Below, one piece after another: positions 29,555 through 37,274 of a DNA stretch of 64,000 nucleotides. The notes beneath the pieces were generated by a model, which did no database searches, had not been told where the DNA came from, and saw only the letters and a list, made by a program, of their open reading frames with translations. The translations under genes were made by a program, and so were the position numbers. Location: the NCBI RefSeq assembly GCF_019654915.1, contig NZ_BPET01000006.1:62001-126000 (forward strand). The letters are read 5' to 3'. The stretch comes from Shewanella sp. MBTL60-007 (GTDB taxonomy: Bacteria; Pseudomonadota; Gammaproteobacteria; Enterobacterales; Shewanellaceae). Position 1 is the first letter of the stretch. The number at the start of each line of letters is the position of its first letter.

Positions 29555-30205
29555 ATGAACTGAAATTAGCCACCGGTGGGTATACTGTCGCCTGCTTTTA
29601 AAGGGCTACCTATAGCTTCCATAGTGTATTTTGTGGAAGGAATACTAAAATCGCTATTGTGTAGTCGTAGTTGTTTTACTACCGAAATCGTCATCCTCTT
29701 ATATTTCCCTTTAAATCACTCGATTTAGCTTAGCTTTATTTTGAACAGAATAACGCTAAATTCTTGGGCTTCAATTCTTATAAGTCGTTAATGTTAATCT
29801 CTCAGCTCTGGCGGCGATAGGCTTCAATTACGTAATAAAGTCTAGTGTTTTAGCGTAAGCTAGTCATTTTGTATGATAAGTTTTAATACTCAGGGTTGAC
29901 GATGCTGAGTGAGTTTAACGACATAATGACCGCGTTAATACAGTAAAGCCAATCGTTTAGGGCAGTATGTCATGGGAGGTGCAACTCTTTTCGAACTGGA
30001 GTTACATAGGCTCAGGCAATGTGACTAGCGTTGCTCAATATGGTCAGCGGCTGTTAGCGTTAATAATATTGGAGCATGGTGCACATAAACCTAACTATGT
30101 TTAGTTGTAGTGCTTTTGTGGGTTATTTGGTGTTTATTTGTGGCGTAAGTGTATTACAATACTACCTACACGGATGATGATAAAGAATAAACATGGAGTG
30201 AGTTT
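29555..30205. other. Long gap with curlin-like remnants upstream of the csgD-like gene
   Basis: No intact gene is present in 650 bases. At 29967-30104 lies a short frame whose translation looks like a curlin repeat (separate entry). A second weak hint at 29743-29808 reads EQNNAKFLGFNSY...LISQL, with stops around it, and at 29902-29946 a 14-codon frame reads MLSEFNDIMTALIQ. The remainder presumably contains the promoter of the regulator gene. Confidence 0.4.
29967..30104 (+). pseudogene. Curlin-repeat (CsgB-like) fragment
   Basis: A 45-codon open frame whose middle reads GSGNVTSVAQYGQRLLALII. It fits the curlin repeat N-x-[AT]-x-[VI]-x-Q-x-G and resembles the C-terminal GSGN....QYG region of the CsgB nucleator. 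The next repeat is degenerate (LEHGAHKPNYV) and the first part (NWSYIGSGN) looks shortened. In-frame stops at 29958 and 29916 cut it from any signal peptide, and no ribosome site is evident. It lies 100 bases upstream of a CsgD-like regulator, exactly where curli genes are expected. I infer a decayed csgB rather than a working peptide. Confidence 0.45.
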
Positions 30206-30841
30206 ATGTTTAAAGTGACACATTGGGTGGTGATAACTCGTTCGCATTTATTTGCGGATCTTCTCGATACAAGATGGCCACAAGAGTTTTTGGTTAAACT
30301 GCATAGGGTCGCTCCTGAGCATTTTAACAGCGAACTATTAGAAAGTTGTATTACGATTATCTTGATCGATCTTGCGACTGTCGATGTTCAAACCGCCTAT
30401 CAGATCCAAAAACGGATAGATAAAGCGAGTAATGTTACACGAGTTGTGTTTATTCACTTTCCTAAGCAGATCGATGCAAAGTTTCTGGTTAATGCTTCAG
30501 TTACCGCAGGTGTTTTTTACTCAGATGCATCCCTAGAAAGTATTGGGGAGGGTATGGCGGAGATCCTAAAGGGTAAGGTCGTTATACCTCAGAGCGTTAT
30601 CGAGTCCAGCTCTAGTAAAGATCCTGTATCAGACAATGTTGAAACACTGACAATTAGAGAGCGAGAAGTGTTACAGGTGCTCCGTAGCGGTAGCACCAAT
30701 ATCGATATTGCCAATAGATTATTTGTCAGTGAAAGTACCATCAAGACTCACCTCTATAGAGCATTTCGAAAGATAGGCGTCTCCAGCCGTGGCCAGGCTA
30801 TCGCTTGGGCGCAAACAAATCTACATGAAGTGACGCAGTAA
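30206..30841 (+). CDS. CsgD/VpsT-type LuxR family transcriptional regulator
   Basis: 211 residues: an N-terminal receiver-like domain (residues 1-125) and a LuxR helix-turn-helix at about 147-205 (LTIREREVLQVLRSG, FVSESTIKTHLYRAFRKIGV). The HTH is very close to E. coli CsgD, the master activator of curli and cellulose. The site where VpsT has the c-di-GMP motif W[FLM][TS]R reads VIPQ here (126-129), so c-di-GMP binding by that motif is unlikely, as in E. coli CsgD. No canonical acidic phosphorylation pocket is obvious. GGAG lies 7 bases before the ATG. Curli genes csgBAEFG are not intact nearby. Confidence 0.85.
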   Translation: MFKVTHWVVITRSHLFADLLDTRWPQEFLVKLHRVAPEHFNSELLESCITIILIDLATVDVQTAYQIQKRIDKASNVTRVVFIHFPKQIDAKFLVNASVTAGVFYSDASLESIGEGMAEILKGKVVIPQSVIESSSSKDPVSDNVETLTIREREVLQVLRSGSTNIDIANRLFVSESTIKTHLYRAFRKIGVSSRGQAIAWAQTNLHEVTQ

Positions 30842-30892
30842 ACTCCTAGCATCTTACTGCTGGGGTTTGGTTGTGTGATTGGAGGTTAGACG

Positions 30893-30982
30893 ATGATCAA
30901 ACGGTACTTGATAATCCTATTTTTAAGTAATGCTTGCTTAAGATTGAATCGCTACAGTGTGTTACAAATAGGCTTAAACTAG
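30893..30982 (+). CDS. Very short open reading frame with a strong ribosome site
   Basis: 29 codons starting MIKRYLIILFLSNACLRLN, preceded by GGAGG with 7-base spacing. The first 15 residues look like a signal peptide (Lys-Arg then a hydrophobic run ending in NAC). It lies 51 bases after the csgD-like gene, where csgE follows in E. coli, and CsgE also begins with MKRYL. It may be the truncated head of a lost csgE, or a small membrane peptide. I cannot decide between them. Confidence 0.35.
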   Translation: MIKRYLIILFLSNACLRLNRYSVLQIGLN

Positions 30983-31020
30983 ACTAGGTCATCCCTAGAA
31001 AACATATTTGATATGATTTA

Positions 31021-31044
31021 AGGCCCCATTATTGGGGCTTTTTT
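31021..31044 (+). terminator. Intrinsic terminator between the csgD-like gene and the small secreted protein gene
   Basis: Stem AGGCCCC / GGGGCTT with loop ATTATT followed by TTTT, 180 bases after the csgD-like stop. It separates that gene from the pair at 31144-31931. Confidence 0.8.
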
Positions 31045-31143
31045 GTGTTGTCTGTCAAGTTGGTTTTATTGTGTGTATACATGTGTGTACTTGTTGGGTT
31101 ATGATTCGCTCAGATTTTGGTTATTTAAATAAGAGAGCGGTCG

Positions 31144-31482
31144 ATGAAATTGATGACTTGTGCTGCAGTTTTTTTTGCTATGAGTGTGTATTCAACTCAG
31201 GCTGCAACTGTGGGCTGTGAGCGTGTTGGTGGGATCAAATGTCAGAAAGTCGGTAAACATTATGGCAGAGCTAAGGTGATTGTCGTACCTAAAACTCATC
31301 GTCATTACCACACATACCACTCTCCTCTTTTAACCGCGATGGGAGTGGCTATTGTATTAGATGCTGCAGGTAATGCCGTTACAGATACGGGCAATAAGGT
31401 GGTTGTGTTAGGGGAGGGAAATGAGGTTACCAATGTTTATGAGAAAGATGGCGTGCTTTATTTGATAAAAGAGCTTAATTAA
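31144..31482 (+). CDS. Small secreted hypothetical protein
   Basis: 112 residues with a signal peptide (MKLMTCAAVFFAMSVYSTQA, cleavage likely after residue 20). The mature part has two cysteines (GCERVGGIKC) that could form a disulfide, a basic His-rich patch (KTHRHYHTYHSP), then a hydrophobic segment (LLTAMGVAIVLDAAG) and a valine-rich tail (NKVVVLGEGNEVTNVYEKDG). Not recognised. It is followed 2 bases later by the zinc-ribbon membrane protein, so the two probably act together. Confidence 0.7.
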   Translation: MKLMTCAAVFFAMSVYSTQAATVGCERVGGIKCQKVGKHYGRAKVIVVPKTHRHYHTYHSPLLTAMGVAIVLDAAGNAVTDTGNKVVVLGEGNEVTNVYEKDGVLYLIKELN

Positions 31483-31484
31483 GG

Positions 31485-31931
31485 ATGGCTCGCGAGTTAA
31501 CATTCGAGCGGCAACTCCCGTTAATTGATCGAGGGTTAACCTTCTTAGCTGCATTTATTTGTTTGCCGGCTATCGTGTTTACCATCAAGAGTGATGCTTC
31601 AGAACTTAGTATAATGATCATGATTTCAAGTTTAATCATTGCGCTCACTATTTACCTATTTAAATTACTGGCGATAGGACTAAGTCACAGCATGTTGCTT
31701 TTGTCTGAAGATATTCAGATAAAACCTGCCGCTCCAGTATCACAGATAAGACATGTTCAAAAGAAAGTCGCTATTTTTGGTTTATGTACTTTTTGCAATC
31801 AGTTTGAAACGAAAAATACCTTATCTGGTCGTTATGTTTGTTCAGGCTGCTATAAGATATTTTTGCAAGTAAAGGGGCATGTCTTAACTGATAATTTCAG
31901 TGATGCCTCAAGAATGAAGAGGTCGGGTTGA
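31485..31931 (+). CDS. Two-helix membrane protein with C-terminal zinc ribbon
   Basis: 148 residues, not recognised. Two membrane helices at about 16-33 and 41-66, then a soluble tail with CTFCNQF...YVCSGCYKIF, a CxxC-x(n)-CxxC zinc-ribbon pattern spaced about 17 residues. Its ATG lies 2 bases after the stop of the upstream gene and has only a distant GAG as ribosome site, so translation is probably coupled. Role unknown. Confidence 0.7.
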   Translation: MARELTFERQLPLIDRGLTFLAAFICLPAIVFTIKSDASELSIMIMISSLIIALTIYLFKLLAIGLSHSMLLLSEDIQIKPAAPVSQIRHVQKKVAIFGLCTFCNQFETKNTLSGRYVCSGCYKIFLQVKGHVLTDNFSDASRMKRSG

Positions 31932-31946
31932 GTTTAATCAGCTAAA

Positions 31947-31974
31947 AAAATAGTCGGCATAGGCCGACTATTTT
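31947..31974. terminator. Bidirectional terminator before the TetR gene
   Basis: Stem AAAATAGTCGGC / GCCGACTATTTT with loop ATAG. It lies 15 bases after the zinc-ribbon gene (plus) and 6 bases beyond the TetR stop (minus), serving both. Confidence 0.85.
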
Positions 31975-31979
31975 AGATT

Positions 31980-32393
31980 CTATTTATTCATTTCGCGTTC
32001 TTTATTTAAGAACTCGAATCCGCTCTTTAAGAAGTGAAAGCGTTCCTCATCGGGTAAGGAGCGTACTTGGGTCAACATGAGTCCGAAGGCTGAATCGATC
32101 ATTAACCTATCAGAAAGCTTTAAGTAACGGTATACAACAGGTCTGAGTACGACTGAAAAGTCACCGGTAAAATCATCGAAGCGCTGCTCTTCGATAGCTT
32201 TAGTGTTGTTTACCAACTCTCGCATACATAGAGCTGCAAGAAGGGCGTTCTTGTCACTAAATGATTGGTACTGAGCGGCGCGGGAATAACCTGCTCGCTT
32301 ATGAACATCAGACATGTTTAGTGCAATCATGCCTTTTTCTTGCACCAATTCGGTGGCCGCATCGAGTAGCGCGGTTTCTTTTTCCGTCAGCAT
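31980..32393 (-). CDS. TetR/AcrR family transcriptional regulator
   Basis: 137 residues from the ATG at 32393 (MLTEKETALLDAATELVQEKG), chosen because an AGGA box lies about 9 bases upstream and the TetR helix-turn-helix normally begins here; a longer frame reaches 32453. The HTH covers ALNMSDVHKRAGYSRAAQYQSFSDKNALLAAL. The ligand domain is short for the family. It is divergent from hinT and a palindrome in the gap may be its operator. Inducer unknown. Confidence 0.8.
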   Translation of the reverse strand: MLTEKETALLDAATELVQEKGMIALNMSDVHKRAGYSRAAQYQSFSDKNALLAALCMRELVNNTKAIEEQRFDDFTGDFSVVLRPVVYRYLKLSDRLMIDSAFGLMLTQVRSLPDEERFHFLKSGFEFLNKEREMNK

Positions 32394-32455
32394 TGTCAAA
32401 TTCCTGCAAATATTTTCATCATTAGAAGTCGTAAGCAGGACAAAGTCAACCACAT

Positions 32456-32465
32456 TGTATATACA
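32456..32465. promoter_or_regulatory. Candidate TetR operator palindrome
   Basis: TGTATATACA is a perfect 10-base palindrome 62 bases upstream of the TetR start and 123 bases before hinT; a related TTGTATGC follows at 32477. Position between divergent genes suits autoregulation. No experimental motif is known to me for this regulator. Confidence 0.4.
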
Positions 32466-32588
32466 TCTGTTTATTTTGTATGCTATAGCTTGCGGTTCAA
32501 TTAGATGATTTACATCGGTAATCTACGTCGCCTTGACAACATTTTCGAGTATACTATGGCTAGTAATTTCCTTTTTGAGGGCAGAAAA

Positions 32589-32945
32589 ATGGCCGAAGAA
32601 ACCATATTTAGTAAAATTATCCGACGTGAAATTCCTGCAGATATCTTGTATCAAGACGATCTCGTAACCGCATTTAGAGATATCACACCTAAAGCGCCAA
32701 CACACATTTTAATTATTCCTAATCATCACATCCCCACGGCAAACGATATTAAGGCATCCGATGAAAAAGCGTTGGGGCGTATGATGTCTGTAGCGGCAAA
32801 ACTCGCTCAGGAAGCTGGAATTGCAGAGGATGGTTACCGTCTAATCATGAACTGTAATGAACACGGTGGACAAGAAGTTTTCCATATCCATATGCATTTA
32901 TTGGGTGGAAAGCCATTAGGCCCAATGTTGAGCCTGAGTGAATGA
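32589..32945 (+). CDS. hinT: HIT family purine nucleoside phosphoramidase
   Basis: Hydrolyses adenosine 5'-phosphoramidates and aminoacyl-adenylates. 118 residues from the ATG at 32589 ([18 protein letters not shown]), with GAGG 8 bases upstream; a longer upstream frame has no conserved sequence. The catalytic triad motif is HIHMH in [15 protein letters not shown]. The hinT-ycfL pairing is also seen in E. coli. Its stop overlaps the next gene by 4 bases (ATGA). Confidence 0.95.
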   Translation: MAEETIFSKIIRREIPADILYQDDLVTAFRDITPKAPTHILIIPNHHIPTANDIKASDEKALGRMMSVAAKLAQEAGIAEDGYRLIMNCNEHGGQEVFHIHMHLLGGKPLGPMLSLSE

Positions 32946-33448
32946 GTGCCAGTAGCGAGCATTATTCATTAACAGGCATGGCGAGTCGCTTTGTCGAACA
33001 GTTGACGCAATGTCGTAAGCTTAAATTGAAGGTGCTAGAAGCGAGTGGTAAGCGGGTGTTAATCGAACTGCCGTATGACGAGCAGCTTGTGGGATACCCT
33101 GATACTGGCGTGATCCATGGTGGGGTGATTACCACTTTAATGGATACTGCCAGTGGTTGCGCCGTTGTATGCTCAATCTTCGATAAGTTTCGCTTACTTG
33201 AGATCTCGCCCACGCTGGATCTACGTGTCGATTACATGAAGCCTGCAGAGCCCCATAAGCCAGTATATGGTTTTGCCGAGTGTTATAAGCTCTCCTCGAG
33301 CGTGGCTTTTACCCGTGCTATTGCTTATCAAGATTCAATCGATGATCCCATCGCTCATGCGGTTGGTTCATTTATGCGAATTAGTCCAGAGATGGTGGGG
33401 GACGAGTTTAGACAGGCATTAATGGGAGAAAGCGATGAGTATGCTTGA
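32942..33448 (+). CDS. PaaI-type hotdog thioesterase (first of two)
   Basis: 168 residues with a hotdog fold: [22 protein letters not shown] is the PaaI active-site block (HGG...D), followed by [13 protein letters not shown]. Members hydrolyse acyl-CoA thioesters. It overlaps hinT by 4 bases and the next thioesterase by 14 bases, so the three are translated from one message. The acyl substrate cannot be told. Confidence 0.85.
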   Translation: MSASSEHYSLTGMASRFVEQLTQCRKLKLKVLEASGKRVLIELPYDEQLVGYPDTGVIHGGVITTLMDTASGCAVVCSIFDKFRLLEISPTLDLRVDYMKPAEPHKPVYGFAECYKLSSSVAFTRAIAYQDSIDDPIAHAVGSFMRISPEMVGDEFRQALMGESDEYA

Positions 33449-33941
33449 TGAAACCGGTGAGCTTGTTGACTCAGCCCAAGACAGCTACGGCCAAGATGAG
33501 AGTGGCAAGTTAGACGTTAAAAGCATCATTAAAAAAGCAAAAGAGCTCAATGACTTTGGTCATCTACTTGAGCACGTTCCCTATGCCAAGTTTATTGGCA
33601 TGGCTGTCGAGCGTTTTGGTGATGAGTTGGTATTTAAGCTGCCAGCCAAAGAGGACAACATAGGCAACCCTATCTTGCCGGCACTACATGGCGGCGTAAT
33701 TGCGGGTTTTATGGAGATGTCGGCAATTGTGCAGTTGATGGTGTTTATGCAAACCACCAAGGTGCCTAAGGTTGTCGATTTTTCTATCGATTACTTAAGA
33801 GCCGGATACCATAAAGACAGTTTTGCTGAGTGCAAAATCACCCGTCAGGGGCGCCGAGTTGCGAACGTGAGTATCAATTGCTGGCAAACCAATCGTAAAC
33901 ATCTTATTGCGACAGCTAGGGCACACTTTTTGATCGATTAA
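33435..33941 (+). CDS. PaaI-type hotdog thioesterase (second of two)
   Basis: 168 residues, a diverged paralogue of the preceding gene. The core block ILPALHGGVIAGFMEMSAIVQL keeps HGG but has Glu where PaaI has the catalytic Asp, and DFSIDYLRAGYHKD follows. The N-terminal 45 residues are an acidic extension. PaaI proteins act as dimers or tetramers, so the pair may form a mixed oligomer; this is inference. Confidence 0.82.
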   Translation: MSMLDETGELVDSAQDSYGQDESGKLDVKSIIKKAKELNDFGHLLEHVPYAKFIGMAVERFGDELVFKLPAKEDNIGNPILPALHGGVIAGFMEMSAIVQLMVFMQTTKVPKVVDFSIDYLRAGYHKDSFAECKITRQGRRVANVSINCWQTNRKHLIATARAHFLID

Positions 33942-33991
33942 ACGATTAATTGTATAAAGGGATAGGCTTTAGCTTAAAACAGGGGGCACAA

Positions 33992-34381
33992 ATGAAAAAG
34001 GTTTTATTGGGACTGTTTACCGCGGCGTTGGTGACGGCGTGCGCTCCGCATACCGCTGGTGTGATGGCGGGATCAAATGGGGCAGTGCGTGTCGATAACA
34101 CCAGCTTTGGTAAAGAGGTGCAAGTGACCAATATCATGGCGCGCCCCGAAGGTGGTTTTTTGCGTGGGACAGGGACCATAGCCAGCCAAGTATCAACAGA
34201 CTTACGACTGCAGTATAAATTCACTTGGTTTGATCTAAATGGTATGACTATTGATGACGAAGGGGTGAGCTGGAAGTCGCTAAAGTTGCATGGCAAGCAG
34301 CAGATGCAGGTCAGTGCTGTCGCGCCTAACGCCACAGCGACTCGATTTGAGCTCTATGTCCGGAAAGCTTTTTCTAATTAG
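33992..34381 (+). CDS. ycfL: YcfL family lipoprotein
   Basis: 129 residues from the ATG at 33992; the frame is open 14 codons further upstream but without a signal. Lipoprotein signal MKKVLLGLFTAALVTAC gives Cys17. The mature domain (VRVDNTSFGKEVQVTNIM, LRLQYKFTWFDLNGMTI) matches the DUF1425 beta-fold. In E. coli ycfL lies between hinT and lpoB, consistent with this order. Periplasmic; function not established. Confidence 0.88.
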   Translation: MKKVLLGLFTAALVTACAPHTAGVMAGSNGAVRVDNTSFGKEVQVTNIMARPEGGFLRGTGTIASQVSTDLRLQYKFTWFDLNGMTIDDEGVSWKSLKLHGKQQMQVSAVAPNATATRFELYVRKAFSN

Positions 34382-34428
34382 CCTCGGCTAATGCTATTGA
34401 TTTTATCACTTTAGCAAAACCTGTTACA

Positions 34429-34456
34429 AAAACGTCAGCAAGCTGGCGTTTTTTTA
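34429..34456 (+). terminator. Intrinsic terminator after ycfL
   Basis: Stem AACGTCAGC / GCTGGCGTT (one G-T pair) with a two-base loop, flanked by A before and seven T after, 49 bases past ycfL. It isolates the thiamine operon from hinT-ycfL. Confidence 0.85.
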
Positions 34457-34519
34457 TGCATAAAATCGCTATTTTTAAAGAAGCCTGTCATGGAGTTGTA
34501 AATTTCATGTATAATCGCC

Positions 34520-34636
34520 GGCGCCAAGGGGTGTTAAAGTCAATTAAACGAAAGTTGGATTGGTGGGCTTTGACTGAGATGTTGAAAAACGAACCCTTTG
34601 AACCTGATCCGGCTAATACCGGCGTAGGAATGGGCC
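34520..34636 (+). ncRNA. TPP (THI) riboswitch
   Basis: The conserved thiamine-pyrophosphate aptamer can be read directly: GGGGTG at 34528-34533, the P3 stem TTAAAGTC / GGCTTTGA, CTGAGAT at 34574-34580, ACCC at 34593-34596, AACCTGATC at 34601-34609 and GGCTAATACCGGCGTAGGAA at 34611-34630. P1 closes with GGC(G)CCA at 34520-34526 against TGGGCC at 34631-34636. It lies 63 bases before a TonB receptor gene and, with the hairpin that follows, should shut off the operon when TPP is plentiful. Confidence 0.97.
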
Positions 34637-34670
34637 ACAATTCATTTTCCAAGCGCTTCTTTATGTTGCC

Positions 34671-34698
34671 GGATCTCAAATTTTTAATTTTGAGGTCC
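34671..34698 (+). promoter_or_regulatory. Shine-Dalgarno-sequestering hairpin of the TPP riboswitch
   Basis: GGATCTCAAA (34671-34680) pairs with TTTGAGGTCC (34689-34698), ten pairs with one G-T. The right arm contains the GAGG ribosome site (34692-34695) of the TonB receptor whose ATG is at 34700. This is the expected OFF structure of a translational riboswitch. No T run follows, so transcription termination is unlikely. Confidence 0.8.
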
Positions 34699-34699
34699 T

Positions 34700-36838
34700 A
34701 TGTTAAATTTAAAATCGTACTCACCAGTAGCCCTTGGGGTTATTGCCGCTATCTCCTCCACAGCTACCTTAGCCAATGCAGATCTGCCTGCGACAAATGA
34801 TGATATTGAAGTCATGGTGGTTACCAGTGATTTTCGGGGGAGTCCACTCGAAAAGATGCCTTCTAGTGTCACTGTTATCGATCAGCAGCAGATTGAAGAT
34901 GAAGGGGCGCAGCACTTCGAAGATATTCTCAATAGTATTGCTAACTTTAATTGGTCTGGCGGTAGTTCAAGACCTAAGTATTTCCAAATTCGTGGTGTCG
35001 GTGAGCAGGAGGAGTACCAAGGTGCGCCTAACTCTTCAGTGGGTTTTGTTGTCGATGATATTGACCTATCGGGCCTGGGCATGGTGTCAAGCATGTACGA
35101 CCTGCAACAAGTTGAAGTGTTAAGAGGACCACAAGGCACCCGCTATGGAGCTAATGCGTTGGCGGGGCTTATCTATCTTAAGAGTAACGACCCAACGGAT
35201 GTATTTGAACATGGAGCTGAGGTCTCTCTAGGAGATGATAATCTGCAAACCTTTAGTGGTTTCAGCTCAGGCCCTATTACCGACTCTGGCAATCTGCTTT
35301 ATCGCGTCTCGTTACAGAAGCACCAGCAGGATGGCTATCGCGATAACTTGTATCTAGGTCGCAGTGATACCAATAATCGTGATGAGTTTACTGGCCGCGC
35401 GAAATTACGTTGGTATGCAACTCAAGATTTAGAGATAGATTTAACCTTGCTTCATGCAAATTATGACAATGGTTATGATGCTTGGACACTGGACAATAAT
35501 GGTTTCGATACACTAACCGATGCCCCCGGTGTTGATAAGCAGCGCACGACAGGCTCATCACTTAAATTCACCTATACAGGCGCACAGAATTTTGAGTTAA
35601 CCTCGTTAACCTCACTCGCGCAATCGGATACTCGCCATAACTACGATGGTGACTGGGCTAATCCCGATTATTGGGCGAGTCGAGATTGCGACGGTAGTCC
35701 CTGTGAATATGAGTATAACTGGGATAAAAAAGGCGAGAGAAAGACAGTCACGCAAGAGTTCAGATTATCGTCAACGGAGTCGGGGCGTATTTGGGCTGAC
35801 AGTACCGACTGGCTGATTGGTGTGTATGCCATGGATCTGCAGGAAGATAACGATACGGTTGATACTTATAATCAGTTATCTGCCGAGTATGAGGCACAGA
35901 ACTACGCTCTATTTGGTCAATTGGATTCAGACTTAGGCGCAAGCTACGCGCTTTCTGTCGGGTTACGCGTCGAGCGTCGAGACAGTGATTATAGTGACTC
36001 TGCAGGTGACAGCTTTGCTCCAAGTGAAACCATGTGGGGCGGCCATATCGCTTTGAGTAAGGCGTTGGCTGAAAACCATGAGACTTATCTGCGTGTGGCG
36101 CGTGGCTATAAAGCGGGTGGCTTTAATATGTCACTGCCCGACGAGTTAGCCGACAAGAAAGAGTACGACACTGAAATCCTCTATAACTATGAGATAGGCT
36201 TGAAGTCGAGTTGGCTTGACGGTCAGGCTAACACTAACTTAGCTGTGTTCTATATGGATAGACAAGATCAGCAAGTGGCGGCTTCGCAGCAATCGACGGT
36301 ACCGGGTGAAGAGGGCAACTTCATTCTGTTTACAGAAAACGCGGGAAGCTCCCATAACTATGGCGCCGAATTAGACGGTAACTGGTACGCTACCGATAAC
36401 CTGAACATCTATGGCAGCGTTGGTTGGCTCGAAACCGCCTATGGCGATTATCAATACGAGGATAAGTACGGTACTGTGGTGGATCTTTCTGGTCGAGAGC
36501 TTGCTCATTCGCCAAACTTTACCTTCAGTTTAGGGGCGACCTACCGAAGTGATAGTGGTTGGTTCGCTAACGTTAATGCCAGCGGTAAGAGTGACTTCTA
36601 TTACTCAGACAGCAATGAGTCTAAATCTGACGCCTATCAAATCTTTAATGCCAAAGTGGGTTATGAGGCTGAGATCTGGTCTGCTTATCTTTGGGGCCGT
36701 AACCTATTTGATGAAAAATACGGTGTTCGCGGCTTCTACTTCGGTAATGAGCCAGATTTAGACTGGGCAGATAAACAATATATCCGTTACGGTGATCCGC
36801 GCCAGATTGGTGTGACGCTTAACGTCAAATTTTTATAA
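34700..36838 (+). CDS. TonB-dependent receptor, predicted thiamine outer-membrane transporter
   Basis: 712-residue outer-membrane receptor. Signal peptide to about residue 27 (ending TLANA), TonB box EVMVVTS at 37-43, plug domain with SSVTVIDQQQIEDEGA and EVLRGPQGTRYGANALAG (138-156), then a 22-strand barrel ending RQIGVTLNVKFL. Substrate is assigned from the TPP riboswitch immediately upstream and from the thiamine uptake genes downstream, in agreement with known thiamine-regulated TonB receptors of Shewanella and relatives. It would import thiamine or a precursor with TonB energy. Confidence 0.92.
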   Translation: MLNLKSYSPVALGVIAAISSTATLANADLPATNDDIEVMVVTSDFRGSPLEKMPSSVTVIDQQQIEDEGAQHFEDILNSIANFNWSGGSSRPKYFQIRGVGEQEEYQGAPNSSVGFVVDDIDLSGLGMVSSMYDLQQVEVLRGPQGTRYGANALAGLIYLKSNDPTDVFEHGAEVSLGDDNLQTFSGFSSGPITDSGNLLYRVSLQKHQQDGYRDNLYLGRSDTNNRDEFTGRAKLRWYATQDLEIDLTLLHANYDNGYDAWTLDNNGFDTLTDAPGVDKQRTTGSSLKFTYTGAQNFELTSLTSLAQSDTRHNYDGDWANPDYWASRDCDGSPCEYEYNWDKKGERKTVTQEFRLSSTESGRIWADSTDWLIGVYAMDLQEDNDTVDTYNQLSAEYEAQNYALFGQLDSDLGASYALSVGLRVERRDSDYSDSAGDSFAPSETMWGGHIALSKALAENHETYLRVARGYKAGGFNMSLPDELADKKEYDTEILYNYEIGLKSSWLDGQANTNLAVFYMDRQDQQVAASQQSTVPGEEGNFILFTENAGSSHNYGAELDGNWYATDNLNIYGSVGWLETAYGDYQYEDKYGTVVDLSGRELAHSPNFTFSLGATYRSDSGWFANVNASGKSDFYYSDSNESKSDAYQIFNAKVGYEAEIWSAYLWGRNLFDEKYGVRGFYFGNEPDLDWADKQYIRYGDPRQIGVTLNVKFL

Positions 36839-36897
36839 TAATGCTTTCTTTCAAACCACACTATTGAGCCGCACTCAGTGCGGCTGAGGCCAATACT

Positions 36898-37158
36898 ATG
36901 AAATTAACAGCAGAGATCAGTTGCTACCCACTGCAAGATAACTACTTAGATCCTATTAAGTGGTTTATCGCCCGAGTTGATTCTTATGACAATATCCAGC
37001 GTGTCACCAATGCCATGGCAACGCAAGTTTGTGGAGAGTACAGCGAGGTGATGTCGATGCTAGCCATCGAGATGCAAGCGGCGCATGAGAAGTGGGGCAA
37101 GGCCGTTTTCGTGTGTAAGTTTATTGGTGGTGAGCTAAATTTAAGTCACAGCGAATAA
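36898..37158 (+). CDS. YkoF/MTH1187-like thiamine-binding family protein
   Basis: 86 residues with the ferredoxin-like alpha/beta fold of this family: MKLTAEISCYPLQDNYLDPI forms the first strand, then a helix and NAMATQVCGEYSEVMSMLAIEM, ending with a strand FVCKFIGGEL. No signal peptide, so cytoplasmic. YkoF of Bacillus binds hydroxymethylpyrimidine or thiamine, which suits its place in this operon. It may act as a carrier or a small chaperone of the vitamin; the exact role is inference. Confidence 0.8.
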   Translation: MKLTAEISCYPLQDNYLDPIKWFIARVDSYDNIQRVTNAMATQVCGEYSEVMSMLAIEMQAAHEKWGKAVFVCKFIGGELNLSHSE

Positions 37159-37274
37159 CAAAGCTTTGCTTATTGGCCGCAGGCTTTAATTTGTTCTGTG
37201 GCCTTTTTAATTTGAACGGTAGATGACAACACTTTTGATAAGGCCTTCATTGCGCTGAGTCGAGGACACTGATT

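Noticed and set aside
34456..34800. A 114-codon open frame on the plus strand before the TonB receptor
   Set aside because: It is laid over the TPP riboswitch and the hairpin before the receptor start; the sequence is explained by RNA structure, not by coding.
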